Positions 24,631-33,051 of a stretch of 64,000 nucleotides of DNA are shown in pieces. Origin of the DNA: an uncultured Lachnospiraceae bacterium. GTDB lineage: Bacteria > Bacillota > Clostridia > Lachnospirales > Lachnospiraceae. Below the pieces are notes generated by a model. That model was given only the letters and a program-made list of their open reading frames with translations, searched no databases and had not been told where the DNA came from. Every line of letters begins with the position of its first letter. Positions within the stretch are counted from its first letter, which is position 1. Made by a program: the position numbers and the translations under genes. The DNA lies in contig CAJUQJ010000007.1 in NCBI GenBank assembly GCA_910588215.1, forward strand, positions 62,001-126,000. Reading direction: 5' to 3'.

Positions 24631-25290
24631 ATGCAGAAAATCCTGATCGTCGAAGACGATGCGGCCATCGCTAATTTGATCAAGATCAATCTGGAGACGG
24701 AGGGCTACAGATGTACCTGTGCTTTTGACGGCAAAGCCGGGGCAGATCTGATCGAGGAGGAACACTTTGACTTGATCCTGTTAGACATTATGCTGCCGGA
24801 GATTGACGGTTATGAACTGCTCGAATATATAAAGCCGATGGGAACACCGGTGATCTTCCTGACGGCGAGGGGCAATGTCGATGACCGTATTAAGGGATTA
24901 AAACTAGGAGCGGATGATTATATCGTCAAGCCGTTTCAGGTGGGAGAACTGATCGCGCGGGTGGAGGCTGTATTGCGGCGATATGGGAAGGCGGGCCAGA
25001 AGCTGGCTTTTGCGGATGTGGAGATTGACGTGGTCTCCCGGACTGTAACACAGGCGGGCGTCCCGGTTGAACTGACGATCAAGGAGTTTGACTTGCTGGT
25101 AGAGCTAATGCAGAACAAGAATGTAGCGTTGTACCGGGAGCGTATCTACGAGAAGGTTTGGGGTGGGTCTTTTATGGGAGACACCCGTACATTGGATTCT
25201 CATATCCAGCGTCTGAGGAAGAAGCTGGGCTGGGAGAACTATATCAGGACGGTGTTTCGGATCGGATACCGCCTGGAGGATGATACATGA
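24631..25290 (+). CDS. OmpR-family response regulator
   Basis: 219 aa: receiver domain with acidic pair E8-D9-D10, phospho-acceptor D52 in LLDIMLP and switch Lys in DDYIVKPF; a winged-helix DNA-binding domain follows (LTIKEFDLLVELMQNKN, TLDSHIQRLRKKLG, IRTVFRIGYRLE). GAGGAG at 24616-24621 fixes ATG 24631, although the frame is open from 24538. The end overlaps the sensor kinase start (ATGA). Target genes unknown; the repeat at 24504 may be its own site. Confidence 0.93.
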   Translation: MQKILIVEDDAAIANLIKINLETEGYRCTCAFDGKAGADLIEEEHFDLILLDIMLPEIDGYELLEYIKPMGTPVIFLTARGNVDDRIKGLKLGADDYIVKPFQVGELIARVEAVLRRYGKAGQKLAFADVEIDVVSRTVTQAGVPVELTIKEFDLLVELMQNKNVALYRERIYEKVWGGSFMGDTRTLDSHIQRLRKKLGWENYIRTVFRIGYRLEDDT

Positions 25291-26687
25291 AACTTTTTCA
25301 TAAAATATTTCTCTGCTTCGTGGTGATCTTCGGGATTGCTTTTCAGGCCGCAGGCGTACTGTTGATCGATCATGTCTATGAAAACGCCCTTGAGCAGGAA
25401 AAGAAGTATGCGCTGCAGGAGTTCCAATATAATAAGTATATTCTACAGTCTATTCTCTACTCCGGGCAGGACTTTCTGTGGACACAGGAAGGAGATCTGG
25501 AGATCCGGGATTCTTTCACAGCGCCGGTCGCGCTCTATGACCAGGAGAAAAATTGCATCTATTCCAATATGTCGATGATGCCGAATGTGTCAGACCTCCG
25601 GGAAAGTGGGGAAGGACGGCTGGCTTTTCGCATTTATCAGAAGGAAGGGGAAAGTTATATTTACGTATATGATCATGTGCGGCAGGGGGAGAGCGGGGTT
25701 TATCTGGTGACGCAGACGGATATCAGTTCGGTGGTGGATACTCAGAAGAGCATGACGGCATATTTCCAGAGGATCTACCTGATCATTTTGTGTATTGGAT
25801 TCCCGCTGATCTTTTTGCTGACCAATCTGCTCACCGGTTCCATCAAGAAGGTGAGCAAGGCGGCCAGAAGGATTGCCAGAGGGAAGTATTCTGAGAGGAT
25901 CTATGTGGGTACTAAGGATGAGATTGGCCAGCTGGCAGCGGATTTCAATCAGATGGCGGAGAAGATAGAAGAGAAGGTAAGGGAGTTATCCGAGGCGGCC
26001 AGAGCGAAGGAAGACTTTACGGCCAATTTTGCCCATGAGTTGAAGACACCGCTGACGTCGGTGATCGGATATGCGGATATGCTGTATCAGCGAGAGCTGC
26101 CAAGGAAGCAGGTCAAGGAGGCGGCGGGCTATATCCTGCATGAGGGTATGCGCCTGGAAGCACTTTCTTTGAAGCTGATGGATCTGTTCGTTATGGACAG
26201 GCAGGATTTTTTATTGGAAAAACTGGATACGGGAAGGCTGTTTGAAAACATACGGCCGGGCATACTGCCCGTGTGCGGCAAGCATGGCGTGAAGCTGCAT
26301 ATGGACATAGAGGAGGCCGAGATCGCGGTGGAGTTCGATCTTTTCAAGACGATGCTACTCAACATTATTGATAATGCTGTCAAGGCGGAGTGCAGTGATA
26401 TCCGGATCACCGGGAAGAGACAGCAGACCTGTTACCGGATCTGTGTGGAAGATAACGGAAAAGGTATTCCACCGGCTGAGCTGGGGCGGATCACGGAAGC
26501 CTTCTATATGGTGGATAAGTCACGCTCGCGGAAGCAGCACGGAGCAGGGCTTGGTATGGCGTTGGTGGCTAAGATCGCACAGCTTCACAGGGCAGGGATG
26601 CGGGTGGAGAGTGACGGTAAGTCCGGCACTACGGTTCGCATCACGTTCGGCCTGCCGGAAGGAGGGCATAGTGAAGAGAGTGTCTAA
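25287..26687 (+). CDS. Sensor histidine kinase (HAMP, HisKA, HATPase)
   Basis: 466 aa. Two membrane helices (about 8-28 and 162-186) flank an extracellular sensor of about 130 residues. A HAMP domain follows (TGSIKKVSKAARRIARGKY), then the H box with H250 in FAHELKTPLTSVIGYADML, and ATP-binding N and G boxes (IIDNAVKAE, VEDNGKGIPP, GAGLGMALV). It is co-translated with the upstream regulator. The short third gene overlaps its stop by 17 bp, implying a three-part system. Confidence 0.93.
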   Translation: MKLFHKIFLCFVVIFGIAFQAAGVLLIDHVYENALEQEKKYALQEFQYNKYILQSILYSGQDFLWTQEGDLEIRDSFTAPVALYDQEKNCIYSNMSMMPNVSDLRESGEGRLAFRIYQKEGESYIYVYDHVRQGESGVYLVTQTDISSVVDTQKSMTAYFQRIYLIILCIGFPLIFLLTNLLTGSIKKVSKAARRIARGKYSERIYVGTKDEIGQLAADFNQMAEKIEEKVRELSEAARAKEDFTANFAHELKTPLTSVIGYADMLYQRELPRKQVKEAAGYILHEGMRLEALSLKLMDLFVMDRQDFLLEKLDTGRLFENIRPGILPVCGKHGVKLHMDIEEAEIAVEFDLFKTMLLNIIDNAVKAECSDIRITGKRQQTCYRICVEDNGKGIPPAELGRITEAFYMVDKSRSRKQHGAGLGMALVAKIAQLHRAGMRVESDGKSGTTVRITFGLPEGGHSEESV

Positions 26688-27522
26688 ATATACATGGGTC
26701 TGTCTGCTGTTTGCGGCAGTCTTTGCCCTGGGAAGTACGGCAGGGATGAATGTGATCTTGCAGATGCGGGAGCGGCAGCGGCTGAAGGAGAGCGGTACCG
26801 TGGTGATGGAATCTCCCGTGCTGGCATGGCAGGATCCGGCTGCAGAGGATACTGCCACGGGAGAGGATGATGAGACGGGGGAGACGAAGGAAGATGCAGA
26901 GCGCGTTTTGACTGTGGAGCAGATGGAACAGGTGATCAAGTACAGGAATCACTGTGAAGGGGAGATCCTGCATGAACCGGCAGTTGGACAGATCACGATG
27001 GAGGAGGCCATTGCTTCCGGAGAAAACTGGCTTGTGGAGATGGATTTTTGGAAAAGACAGAATCCGGAGTTTTTATCCCGAAGGGCATCTTTAGGGGTAA
27101 AAGCAGATCTGAGTACGCTGGAAGTACCGATGGAATCCTGGTACAGTTTTTGGACGGTGCGCTTTTCCAATGAGTATCTTTATGCAGATCTGTCTATCAA
27201 TGCAGTCACGGGTAAAGTGTGGGATGCGGAGATATCGTTGTACGGGAATATGGCGCACAGGCAGTCATTTGATAAGCTGGAGCTTTTTGTCCGGCTGGCA
27301 GGCGTGCAGGGGGAAGTGGAGAAGTTTGCACAGACAAATCAAAGCGGATCGTTGGTGTATATAGCGGTAAAAGGGAGTCAGTTGTACGCGGAGCAGGGCT
27401 ATTATACTGCGAATACGACCCGGACCAATGAGTTTATTGAAGATGGAAGGAGTACAATAGTTGAGCTGCATGACCAGCGGGTGATAGAGTATCGTCTGAG
27501 AGTAGAGGAAAAAGAATCCTGA
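26671..27522 (+). CDS. Membrane-anchored protein linked to the two-component operon
   Basis: 283 aa. One N-terminal helix (about 6-25), then an acidic linker (AAEDTATGEDDETGETKEDAE) and a folded extracellular region of about 200 residues rich in aromatic residues, with ITMEEAIASGENWL and LYADLSINAVTGKVWDAEI. The latter loosely recalls PepSY-like strands, but I cannot assign a family. GTG 26671 follows GGAGGG at 26661-26666 and the gene overlaps the kinase stop. Context suggests a ligand-binding or modulating partner of the kinase, or its main output. Confidence 0.7.
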   Translation: MKRVSKYTWVCLLFAAVFALGSTAGMNVILQMRERQRLKESGTVVMESPVLAWQDPAAEDTATGEDDETGETKEDAERVLTVEQMEQVIKYRNHCEGEILHEPAVGQITMEEAIASGENWLVEMDFWKRQNPEFLSRRASLGVKADLSTLEVPMESWYSFWTVRFSNEYLYADLSINAVTGKVWDAEISLYGNMAHRQSFDKLELFVRLAGVQGEVEKFAQTNQSGSLVYIAVKGSQLYAEQGYYTANTTRTNEFIEDGRSTIVELHDQRVIEYRLRVEEKES

Positions 27523-27565
27523 TCTTTTTTACATGTATGACACAATTTCAACGAAAGTATGACGC

Positions 27566-27610
27566 AACACTCTGATAGGATGAAAGTATCTATCCTGTCA
27601 GAGTGTTTTT
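27566..27610 (+). terminator. Terminator of the two-component operon
   Basis: AACACTCTGA pairs with TCAGAGTGTT, inner AGGAT/ATCCT, then five T. Confidence 0.85.
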
Positions 27611-27706
27611 ATGAGATAGAATATGGACTAGAAAATTGCTCCGGATCTTACGAAGCCGCGTGGCGGCGGGGTCAGAGAGATCAGGATGACATTGGGGGAA
27701 AGAGGA

Positions 27707-28783
27707 ATGAGGAATTATATGGAGAATGACAGAGAAATGGAGCGGCAGATGGAATACAGGAGAAGGAAGCAGCTGAAAAAGTTACAGAGAAATATTTTTT
27801 TCATTATTTTGGGTATGATCCTGGCCTTGTATGGAATACGGATCCGGCAGTTAGGCGTATCTCTGACGAAGGTACAGACAACTTTGAAACAGATAGAAGT
27901 CTTACAACAGAAAGCGACTGAGAACGGGAGCAGTTCGGATGCAGAGGATATATTTGGAGAACGGCAGGCCGGCGGACAGCAGACAGCGGATTTTATCAGC
28001 AGTATCAAAGCAGTGCATTTGGACAAACCCATCAAACGGACACGGGAGGAAGCCGTGAAGCGACTGGAAGAGTTGGGGCAGTCGAATCCGGTTATCGCAC
28101 AGATTGGGCGCAATAGTTCTCTTTATCCGGAAAATATGCTGACGGCATTGGCCAATAATCCTGAAATGGCGGATTTTGCAGCGGGATATTTAGAAAGGGA
28201 CAAGGTGGCAGCAGGGGAACTGACGGAGGAGGAAAAGAGGCAGGATTTTCCGCTTTTTCTCCAATGGGATCCACGGTGGGGCTATGCTTCCTATGGGATT
28301 GACAGTAATATTGGTCTGTCGGGGTGCGGCCCGACCTGTATGTCGATGGTGCTGTACTATCTGACAAGGGATGAGACACTGACACCGGACCGGATTGCCA
28401 ATCATGCCATGGAAAATGGCTACTATGTGGAAGGAACAGGAACTGCCTGGGCTTTGATGCAGGATATGCCGGGGCTGTATGGAGTGAGAGTGAGTGAACC
28501 GGAGGTTTCCGAGTTTGGTTTCCGGAATGCCTTGTCGAAGGGGCGTGTGCTGATCTGTGCCATGGGTGCGGGGGATTTTACGGCAGCCGGGCACTTTATC
28601 GTGATCTATGGGTACGATCAGGACGGTTTTATGGTAAATGATTCTAATTGTGTTGCGAGAAGCAAGAAGAGGTGGACTTTCGACGAAATCCGCGGACAGA
28701 TCAAAATGGTATGGGCCTATGAGCCGCAGAAGAAACAGTTCGAGGAAGAGCAGGTGATCACTTTTGTGGATTATGCAGGGTAA
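27707..28783 (+). CDS. Membrane-anchored C39-like cysteine peptidase
   Basis: 358 aa. Basic N terminus, one membrane helix (about 24-42), a 120-residue linker, then a Peptidase_C39_2 domain. The nucleophile is C207 in SGCGPTC, the His is H296 in GHFIVIYGY, and NDSN supplies the third residue. FLQWDPRWGYASYG is the family's substrate-cleft strand. Such enzymes act outside the cell on unknown peptides; they are separate from the bacteriocin-leader C39 peptidases fused to ABC transporters. GGGGG at 27694-27698 favours ATG 27707; ATG 27686 would add seven residues. Confidence 0.82.
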   Translation: MRNYMENDREMERQMEYRRRKQLKKLQRNIFFIILGMILALYGIRIRQLGVSLTKVQTTLKQIEVLQQKATENGSSSDAEDIFGERQAGGQQTADFISSIKAVHLDKPIKRTREEAVKRLEELGQSNPVIAQIGRNSSLYPENMLTALANNPEMADFAAGYLERDKVAAGELTEEEKRQDFPLFLQWDPRWGYASYGIDSNIGLSGCGPTCMSMVLYYLTRDETLTPDRIANHAMENGYYVEGTGTAWALMQDMPGLYGVRVSEPEVSEFGFRNALSKGRVLICAMGAGDFTAAGHFIVIYGYDQDGFMVNDSNCVARSKKRWTFDEIRGQIKMVWAYEPQKKQFEEEQVITFVDYAG

Positions 28784-28819
28784 GTTGAATATAGTATTCG
28801 ATTTTGACGGGGTATTTGA

Positions 28820-29457
28820 CTTGAAACGGCAGTCTGTCATTTAAAACCGAAGGAAAAGGAGACAATTCAGGTATCCGGGTGGGATTATATCAAGAATGCG
28901 CCGAAAACGTGGTCCAGCAGCGATACGAAAGTTGCAAAGGTTGACAATAACGGCAAGGTCACAGCGGTTGCGCCGGGGAAGGCTACCATTACAATGGCGG
29001 CGTTAACGCTCCGGCAACAACGATAAAGCTTGGCAAGAAAACACTCAGGATGAATACAGATTATACAATCTTGTATAACGGAAGAGAGAGGGAGATCATT
29101 CCCGCAGGTACCTATACAATTTCAATTCGGGGAAAGGGAAATTACGCAGGGACAGCGGCTCTGACACAACTCTATACGGTAAAGCAGAATACCATTGCCA
29201 AAGTCGCGGCTTCATGTCCACGTACGGTAAAGTATACAGGTAAAGCACAGAATCCGGTGACGGTAAAGATTGGCAAGAATGTTCTGCCGGAAAGCGACTA
29301 TACGGTTGTCTATCATATAGGAAGTTCAAAGAGCGGCAAAGAGATCAGATACCCTCTTGCAAAAGGAAAATACACGGCTGTCATTACCGTCAAAGGTAAC
29401 AATCTGACAACGACATCAAAGAAAACAGAGATCGTAAAGCGATTTACGGTGAAATAG
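28820..29457 (+). pseudogene. Decayed surface protein with BIG2 and Ig-like repeats
   Basis: Two frames carry one disrupted gene. From 28820 to 29026 one frame reads LKPKEKETIQVSGW, KTWSSSDTKVAKVDNNGKVT and APGKATIT, a bacterial Ig-like group 2 (BIG2) domain, ending at TAA. Around 29000 the reading moves to another frame, which continues to 29457 with two repeats of the YTGKAQNPVTVKIGK / ESDYTVVY / GKGNYAGT type found in large secreted proteins of Clostridia. Signal peptide and N terminus are missing. The last part alone (from ATG 29050) could be mistaken for a 135-aa gene. Confidence 0.75.
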
Positions 29458-29526
29458 AAGGTGAACCGCCAGGCGGCGTCGGATGCGCAGCAGACGCTTT
29501 TATGAAGGATAAGCGTTGAACTGCTA

Positions 29527-29580
29527 TAAATAAAGAGTGAAGTTTAGCTGTTGATAACTAAACTTACACTCTTTATTTTA
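29527..29580. terminator. Bidirectional terminator between the pseudogene and hsp20
   Basis: AAATAAAGAGTG pairs with CACTCTTTATTT, with an inner AGTTTAG/CTAAACT stem. A and T runs flank it on both strands, suiting the convergent genes. Confidence 0.85.
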
Positions 29581-29588
29581 TACACTCT

Positions 29589-30050
29589 TTACTTCACTTC
29601 GATCTTCCGCACTTCTTCCTTCGCGGCAATCTCCTTCTTCGGGAACTTCACTTCCAGAATACCGTTGTTGTAGGAAGCGTCGATATCGCCGGGCTCCACG
29701 TCGTTCACGCGGAAACTTCTGGAATATGAGCTGTAATAACGCTCCCGGCGGATATATTTGCTCTTGTCCTCTTCGTTCTTTTCTTCCTTGTGGGAAGCGG
29801 AGATGGTGAGCAGATTGTCCTTCAGGTCAATGTTGATATCGGACTTGTCGAAGCCGGGCAGTTCCGCCTGCAGCAGGTAGCTGTCGCCCTGGTCGATCAC
29901 GTCCGTCTTGAAGGCGTCGAAGGTAGCAAGTTCATTGTTGCCCCAGAAGTTCTTGAAGGCGTTGTCAAACATCTGATCGAAGGAATCATCAAAAAACATG
30001 GGTTTGTAGGTACGATTGTTGAATAATGCTGGTCTTAACATATAAGTCAC
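29589..30050 (-). CDS. Hsp20/alpha-crystallin small heat shock protein
   Basis: 153 aa. An N-terminal arm (MTYMLRPALFNNRTYKPMFF) precedes an alpha-crystallin domain from about residue 45: DVIDQGDSYLLQAELPGFDKSDINID, LLTISASH, SRSFRVNDVEPGDIDASYNNGILEVKFPK. The GILEV tail motif (I-x-I/V type) supports oligomer contact. It holds unfolded proteins for refolding. AGAGGAGTGA stands before its ATG. I find no CIRCE or CtsR box upstream; a loose palindrome TTATAaTTGTT / AACAtaTATAA at about 30165-30190 is the only operator-like signal. Confidence 0.93.
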   Translation of the reverse strand: MTYMLRPALFNNRTYKPMFFDDSFDQMFDNAFKNFWGNNELATFDAFKTDVIDQGDSYLLQAELPGFDKSDINIDLKDNLLTISASHKEEKNEEDKSKYIRRERYYSSYSRSFRVNDVEPGDIDASYNNGILEVKFPKKEIAAKEEVRKIEVK

Positions 30051-30358
30051 TCCTCTTTTCTTATACTATGCGGTCTGCGCTCCGGCGGTGTGCCGCATGT
30101 GTTATCTGTTATCAGTATGACCTGATTTCGAGTTCCGATGCATGTCTGATAACTTGTTTGCTGTTTATAATTGTTATACAACATATATAACATAAAATCA
30201 ATTATGGAAATCTAAAGCATTTCTTAATAAAAAATAAAGCATGATCTGTAAAAATTATATAGGAAGCAGGCTGAGAATATGGTAGCATAGAGGAAGAAAA
30301 GAAGAGCCTCGCATGGGGAAATAAAACGCGCGCAAGGCAGCGCAGAAAAGAGGGATTC

Positions 30359-31237
30359 ATGAGACTGGGAGCATTGGAAGCGGGCGGTACCAAAATGGTA
30401 TGCGCCGTAGGAAACGAAACGGGGGAAATCTTCGAGCAGATCTCCATTCCCACAGAAACGCCGGAGATTACCATGCCGAAGCTGATCGCTTATTTTAAGG
30501 ATAAGCAGGTGGACGCTTTGGGGATCGGGTGTTTCGGGCCGGTGGAACTGGACCGGCAATCGCCGGAGTATGGGCATATTACTACTACGCCGAAGCTGGC
30601 GTGGCGGAATTATGATATTGTCGGCGCTTTTCGGGAAGCGCTTGGCTGTCCGGTGGGTTTTGACACGGACGTGAACGGGTCTGTGCTGGGGGAAGTGACC
30701 TTCGGGCAGGCCAAAGGAAAGAAATGCGTCATCTACCTGACCATTGGCACCGGCGTTGGCGGCGGCATATACATAGACGGTAAGCTGCTGCATGGTATGT
30801 TGCATCCGGAGGCAGGACATGTGCTGATCCGGAAGAGGAGCGATGACGCATACGAAGGCAAGTGTCCTTATCATAAGACCTGTCTGGAAGGTCTTGCGGC
30901 GGGCCCGGCCATTGAAGCGCGCTGGGGACAGAAGGCGGTGGAACTGAAAGACAAGCCGGAGGTGTGGGATCTGGAGGCGGACTATATCGCGCAGGCGCTG
31001 GTGGGCTATATCCTGACGCTCTCACCGGAGATGATCATTTTAGGGGGCGGCGTGATGCACCAGGAACAGCTTTTCCCATTGATCCGGGAAAAAGTGACCC
31101 GGATGCTGGGCGGCTATATCCAGACGGAAGAGCTGGCGGATATGGAGCACTATATCGTGCCTGCAAGCCTGCACGACGATCAGGGGATCATGGGTTGTCT
31201 GGAGCTGGCAAGAAGAGAGAAAGCAGGCTGTGTATAG
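30359..31237 (+). CDS. scrK: ROK-family fructokinase
   Basis: 292 aa. It begins with the ROK phosphate-binding loop LGALEAGGTKMVCAVG; then GIGCFGPVEL, catalytic Asp in GFDTDVNGS, and TIGTGVGGG. The ROK zinc site is present as H in HPEAGHVLI with GKCPYHKTCLEG. These blocks match Bacillus GmuE/YdhR-type fructokinases, ATP + fructose to fructose 6-phosphate. With the GH32 gene 7 kb away it would complete use of sucrose or fructans. AAGAGGG precedes the ATG; own terminator follows. Confidence 0.9.
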   Translation: MRLGALEAGGTKMVCAVGNETGEIFEQISIPTETPEITMPKLIAYFKDKQVDALGIGCFGPVELDRQSPEYGHITTTPKLAWRNYDIVGAFREALGCPVGFDTDVNGSVLGEVTFGQAKGKKCVIYLTIGTGVGGGIYIDGKLLHGMLHPEAGHVLIRKRSDDAYEGKCPYHKTCLEGLAAGPAIEARWGQKAVELKDKPEVWDLEADYIAQALVGYILTLSPEMIILGGGVMHQEQLFPLIREKVTRMLGGYIQTEELADMEHYIVPASLHDDQGIMGCLELARREKAGCV

Positions 31238-31276
31238 TGTGTGAGGCACCTTTTTCAGTGTAGATTCTTTCAATGA

Positions 31277-31342
31277 GGCTGTTGCTGAACCCGGCAATTC
31301 CACGACAGGAGGCCGCGGGCAGCAACAGCCTTGTTGCTTTTT
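31277..31342 (+). terminator. Terminator of the fructokinase gene
   Basis: GGCTGTTGCTG (31277-31287) is exactly complementary to CAGCAACAGCC (31320-31330), then a T-rich tail ending in five T. Confidence 0.75.
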
Positions 31343-31372
31343 CATCCTATAGGAAGTGTTTTTGCCTGTGGG

Positions 31373-31426
31373 CGCATTGCGATCCGGTACAGAAAATGCA
31401 GTCATGAGTTTATCAGGGAGATCTGA
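31373..31426 (+). pseudogene. Remnant of a zinc-ribbon gene end (copy of the 40.9-kb gene)
   Basis: Reads RIAIRYRKCSHEFIREI and stop. The intact gene at 40559-40951 ends RIAIRCRKCNHEFIRKS. The DNA matches closely through GCATTGCGATCCGGT and ATGAGTTTATCAGG. The first zinc Cys has become Tyr. Upstream similarity fades, so this is a decayed partial duplicate. Confidence 0.75.
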
Positions 31427-31517
31427 TCATCAATCTGCATCATGTAATGGATTTTAGCTGTGCGCAGTCTTTTGGAGAGAGTTTAAGAGTTGAGGTGCTT
31501 TGTGTCTGCGGAATGTC

Positions 31518-32264
31518 TCATGCTCCGGTATACAGGTAACGCAGATAATCCAGAGCGGAATCTATGCGCGGACAGTTTGCGACAATACCCAGATAGACGG
31601 GTTCGCTGAATCCGGCCTGCCGGATCAGTTTCGTGCGGGAAAGATCGATCCCGTAAAAAGCTTCTTTGGTTTTCGCACTGTAGGTGAGAGAATCGTCAAA
31701 CAGCATATCCATGGCATTATCTTCCAAGATAACAATATTCTTTTCCAGTTGAGATGACACAAGGTCATACAGGTCCGGATCTTCTCTGCACAGTAATTCT
31801 TTCAGATCGTAGAGATAGCCGCTTTGTGAGAAAGCGTCGAAGGCTTCCCTGTTCATCAGAACCACATCCATCAGTTCACCGTCAATGGCGGCTTGGATTT
31901 TCATGCGGGAAGCATAAGTATATTCGTGGTACTGATTCGTCTCGTCGTCCGTGAGATAAAGTCCAGTATACAGTTCCAGCTCGTTTTTGGAAGGATTCAG
32001 GTTCAGGTAATCCAGAAAATCTCCGGTAAGTTCCTGCGTCAGATCCTCCCCTGCGGCCACATTGACAAGAGCGGCGTACAACACGGTGTCTTTATGAGTA
32101 ATGCGGCCGTAGAGCATATAGCCGGCGGCATACAATACGATACAGAGGACTGCCAGCGGCAGTTTATAGTAATCCCAGATATATTGTACTTTCTTCCTGC
32201 CGTGCAGCGTCCGCAGGTTTTCGTCCCTGAGAAATGCCGCCGGATTAAATGAAGCGTGTTTCAT
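31518..32264 (-). CDS. Single-pass membrane protein of the LacI-YesL operon, unknown function
   Basis: 248 aa. Cytoplasmic N terminus of about 33 residues, one membrane helix (about 34-54), then an extracellular domain of 190 residues without a known motif; it contains a LYDLKELL segment resembling the hinge wording of solute-binding proteins (AFSQSGYLYDLKELL, DAMDMLF-type strands), and is acidic. GGAGG lies before its ATG, and the start overlaps the yesL-like stop by 4 bp. By context it is an accessory of the divergent sugar ABC importer, perhaps a sensor or substrate handover protein (inference). Confidence 0.7.
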   Translation of the reverse strand: MKHASFNPAAFLRDENLRTLHGRKKVQYIWDYYKLPLAVLCIVLYAAGYMLYGRITHKDTVLYAALVNVAAGEDLTQELTGDFLDYLNLNPSKNELELYTGLYLTDDETNQYHEYTYASRMKIQAAIDGELMDVVLMNREAFDAFSQSGYLYDLKELLCREDPDLYDLVSSQLEKNIVILEDNAMDMLFDDSLTYSAKTKEAFYGIDLSRTKLIRQAGFSEPVYLGIVANCPRIDSALDYLRYLYTGA

Positions 32265-33019
32265 AAGCTGCCTCCAGGGATTTTTATCGTCGGCCGCTCC
32301 GGCGCTTCTACCGCGGTATGACCTGTTTCTGTAAGGTCTGCCACGGCATTGCCCGTTACTACACAGTCCGGATCCTGGACGTCTGCTCCGGCATCTGGAA
32401 GCTCCTCCGTCTTACCCTGGCATATCAGCAGAATATTGGAAAGTAGGTAGGAGCAGAGCAGAGCGCACAATCCCTCCCCGAAAATAATGGCCGGTGTGAA
32501 AATGTTAATCACAACAAAGGCCATGGCAAAGTAAATAACAGCCATGAGAGCGGTGCACAGAAGGAAACGCATGCCGATCATGATCGCGTTTTTGAACATG
32601 GCAAAGGTCGTATTGTCGAACCTTGCGAGCAGTGGGAAGATGTACATGAGGACGATGGCGTAAGCGACGAGAGCGACAAAGAAAACCGCCGTGCCGATGG
32701 TCCAGAGTACATTTTCAAAACGCATGTGGTAGAATACGTATCCGTCAAGCGCCAGGGCGATTCCCAGCGTCAGAAGAATCAGCCAGATTTTGGTCGCCTG
32801 TTTGAAATTTGCCTGAAAGGAATGGAAAAAGGCTCTGGTCAGGCTGCCTTCTTCATTCTTCGCCACCTTTAAAGTTACATAGAAAAGGGCGGTTGTGGAT
32901 GCGCCGATCGTAACGACAGGCAGACAGCAGATAAACCATAAAACATTCAGGTAAGCGCTGTAGGACAGTTTGGTAAGAAATGACATTAGCGGCCCCTCCG
33001 GGCTCAGTAGATTGCGCAT
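32261..33019 (-). CDS. YesL/DUF624 family membrane protein
   Basis: 252 aa with about five or six hydrophobic helices. The N-terminal block LSYSAYLNVLWFICCLPVVTIGASTTALFYV is spread over the first 55 residues and is typical of YesL/DUF624, followed by an EGSLTRAFFHSFQANFKQATKIW loop. The family regularly accompanies LplB/YtcP sugar ABC operons; its molecular role is unknown. The hydrophilic C-terminal 55 residues are unusual. It lies 32 bp after lacI and overlaps the next gene. Confidence 0.87.
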   Translation of the reverse strand: MRNLLSPEGPLMSFLTKLSYSAYLNVLWFICCLPVVTIGASTTALFYVTLKVAKNEEGSLTRAFFHSFQANFKQATKIWLILLTLGIALALDGYVFYHMRFENVLWTIGTAVFFVALVAYAIVLMYIFPLLARFDNTTFAMFKNAIMIGMRFLLCTALMAVIYFAMAFVVINIFTPAIIFGEGLCALLCSYLLSNILLICQGKTEELPDAGADVQDPDCVVTGNAVADLTETGHTAVEAPERPTIKIPGGSL

Positions 33020-33051
33020 GGCGGCGTTCCTCCTTATTTCTGTACAATTCC

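Noticed and set aside
30051..30358. CIRCE or CtsR box before hsp20
   Set aside because: Neither TTAGCACTC-N9-GAGTGCTAA nor tandem GGTCAAA words are present; only a weak AT-rich palindrome was seen.
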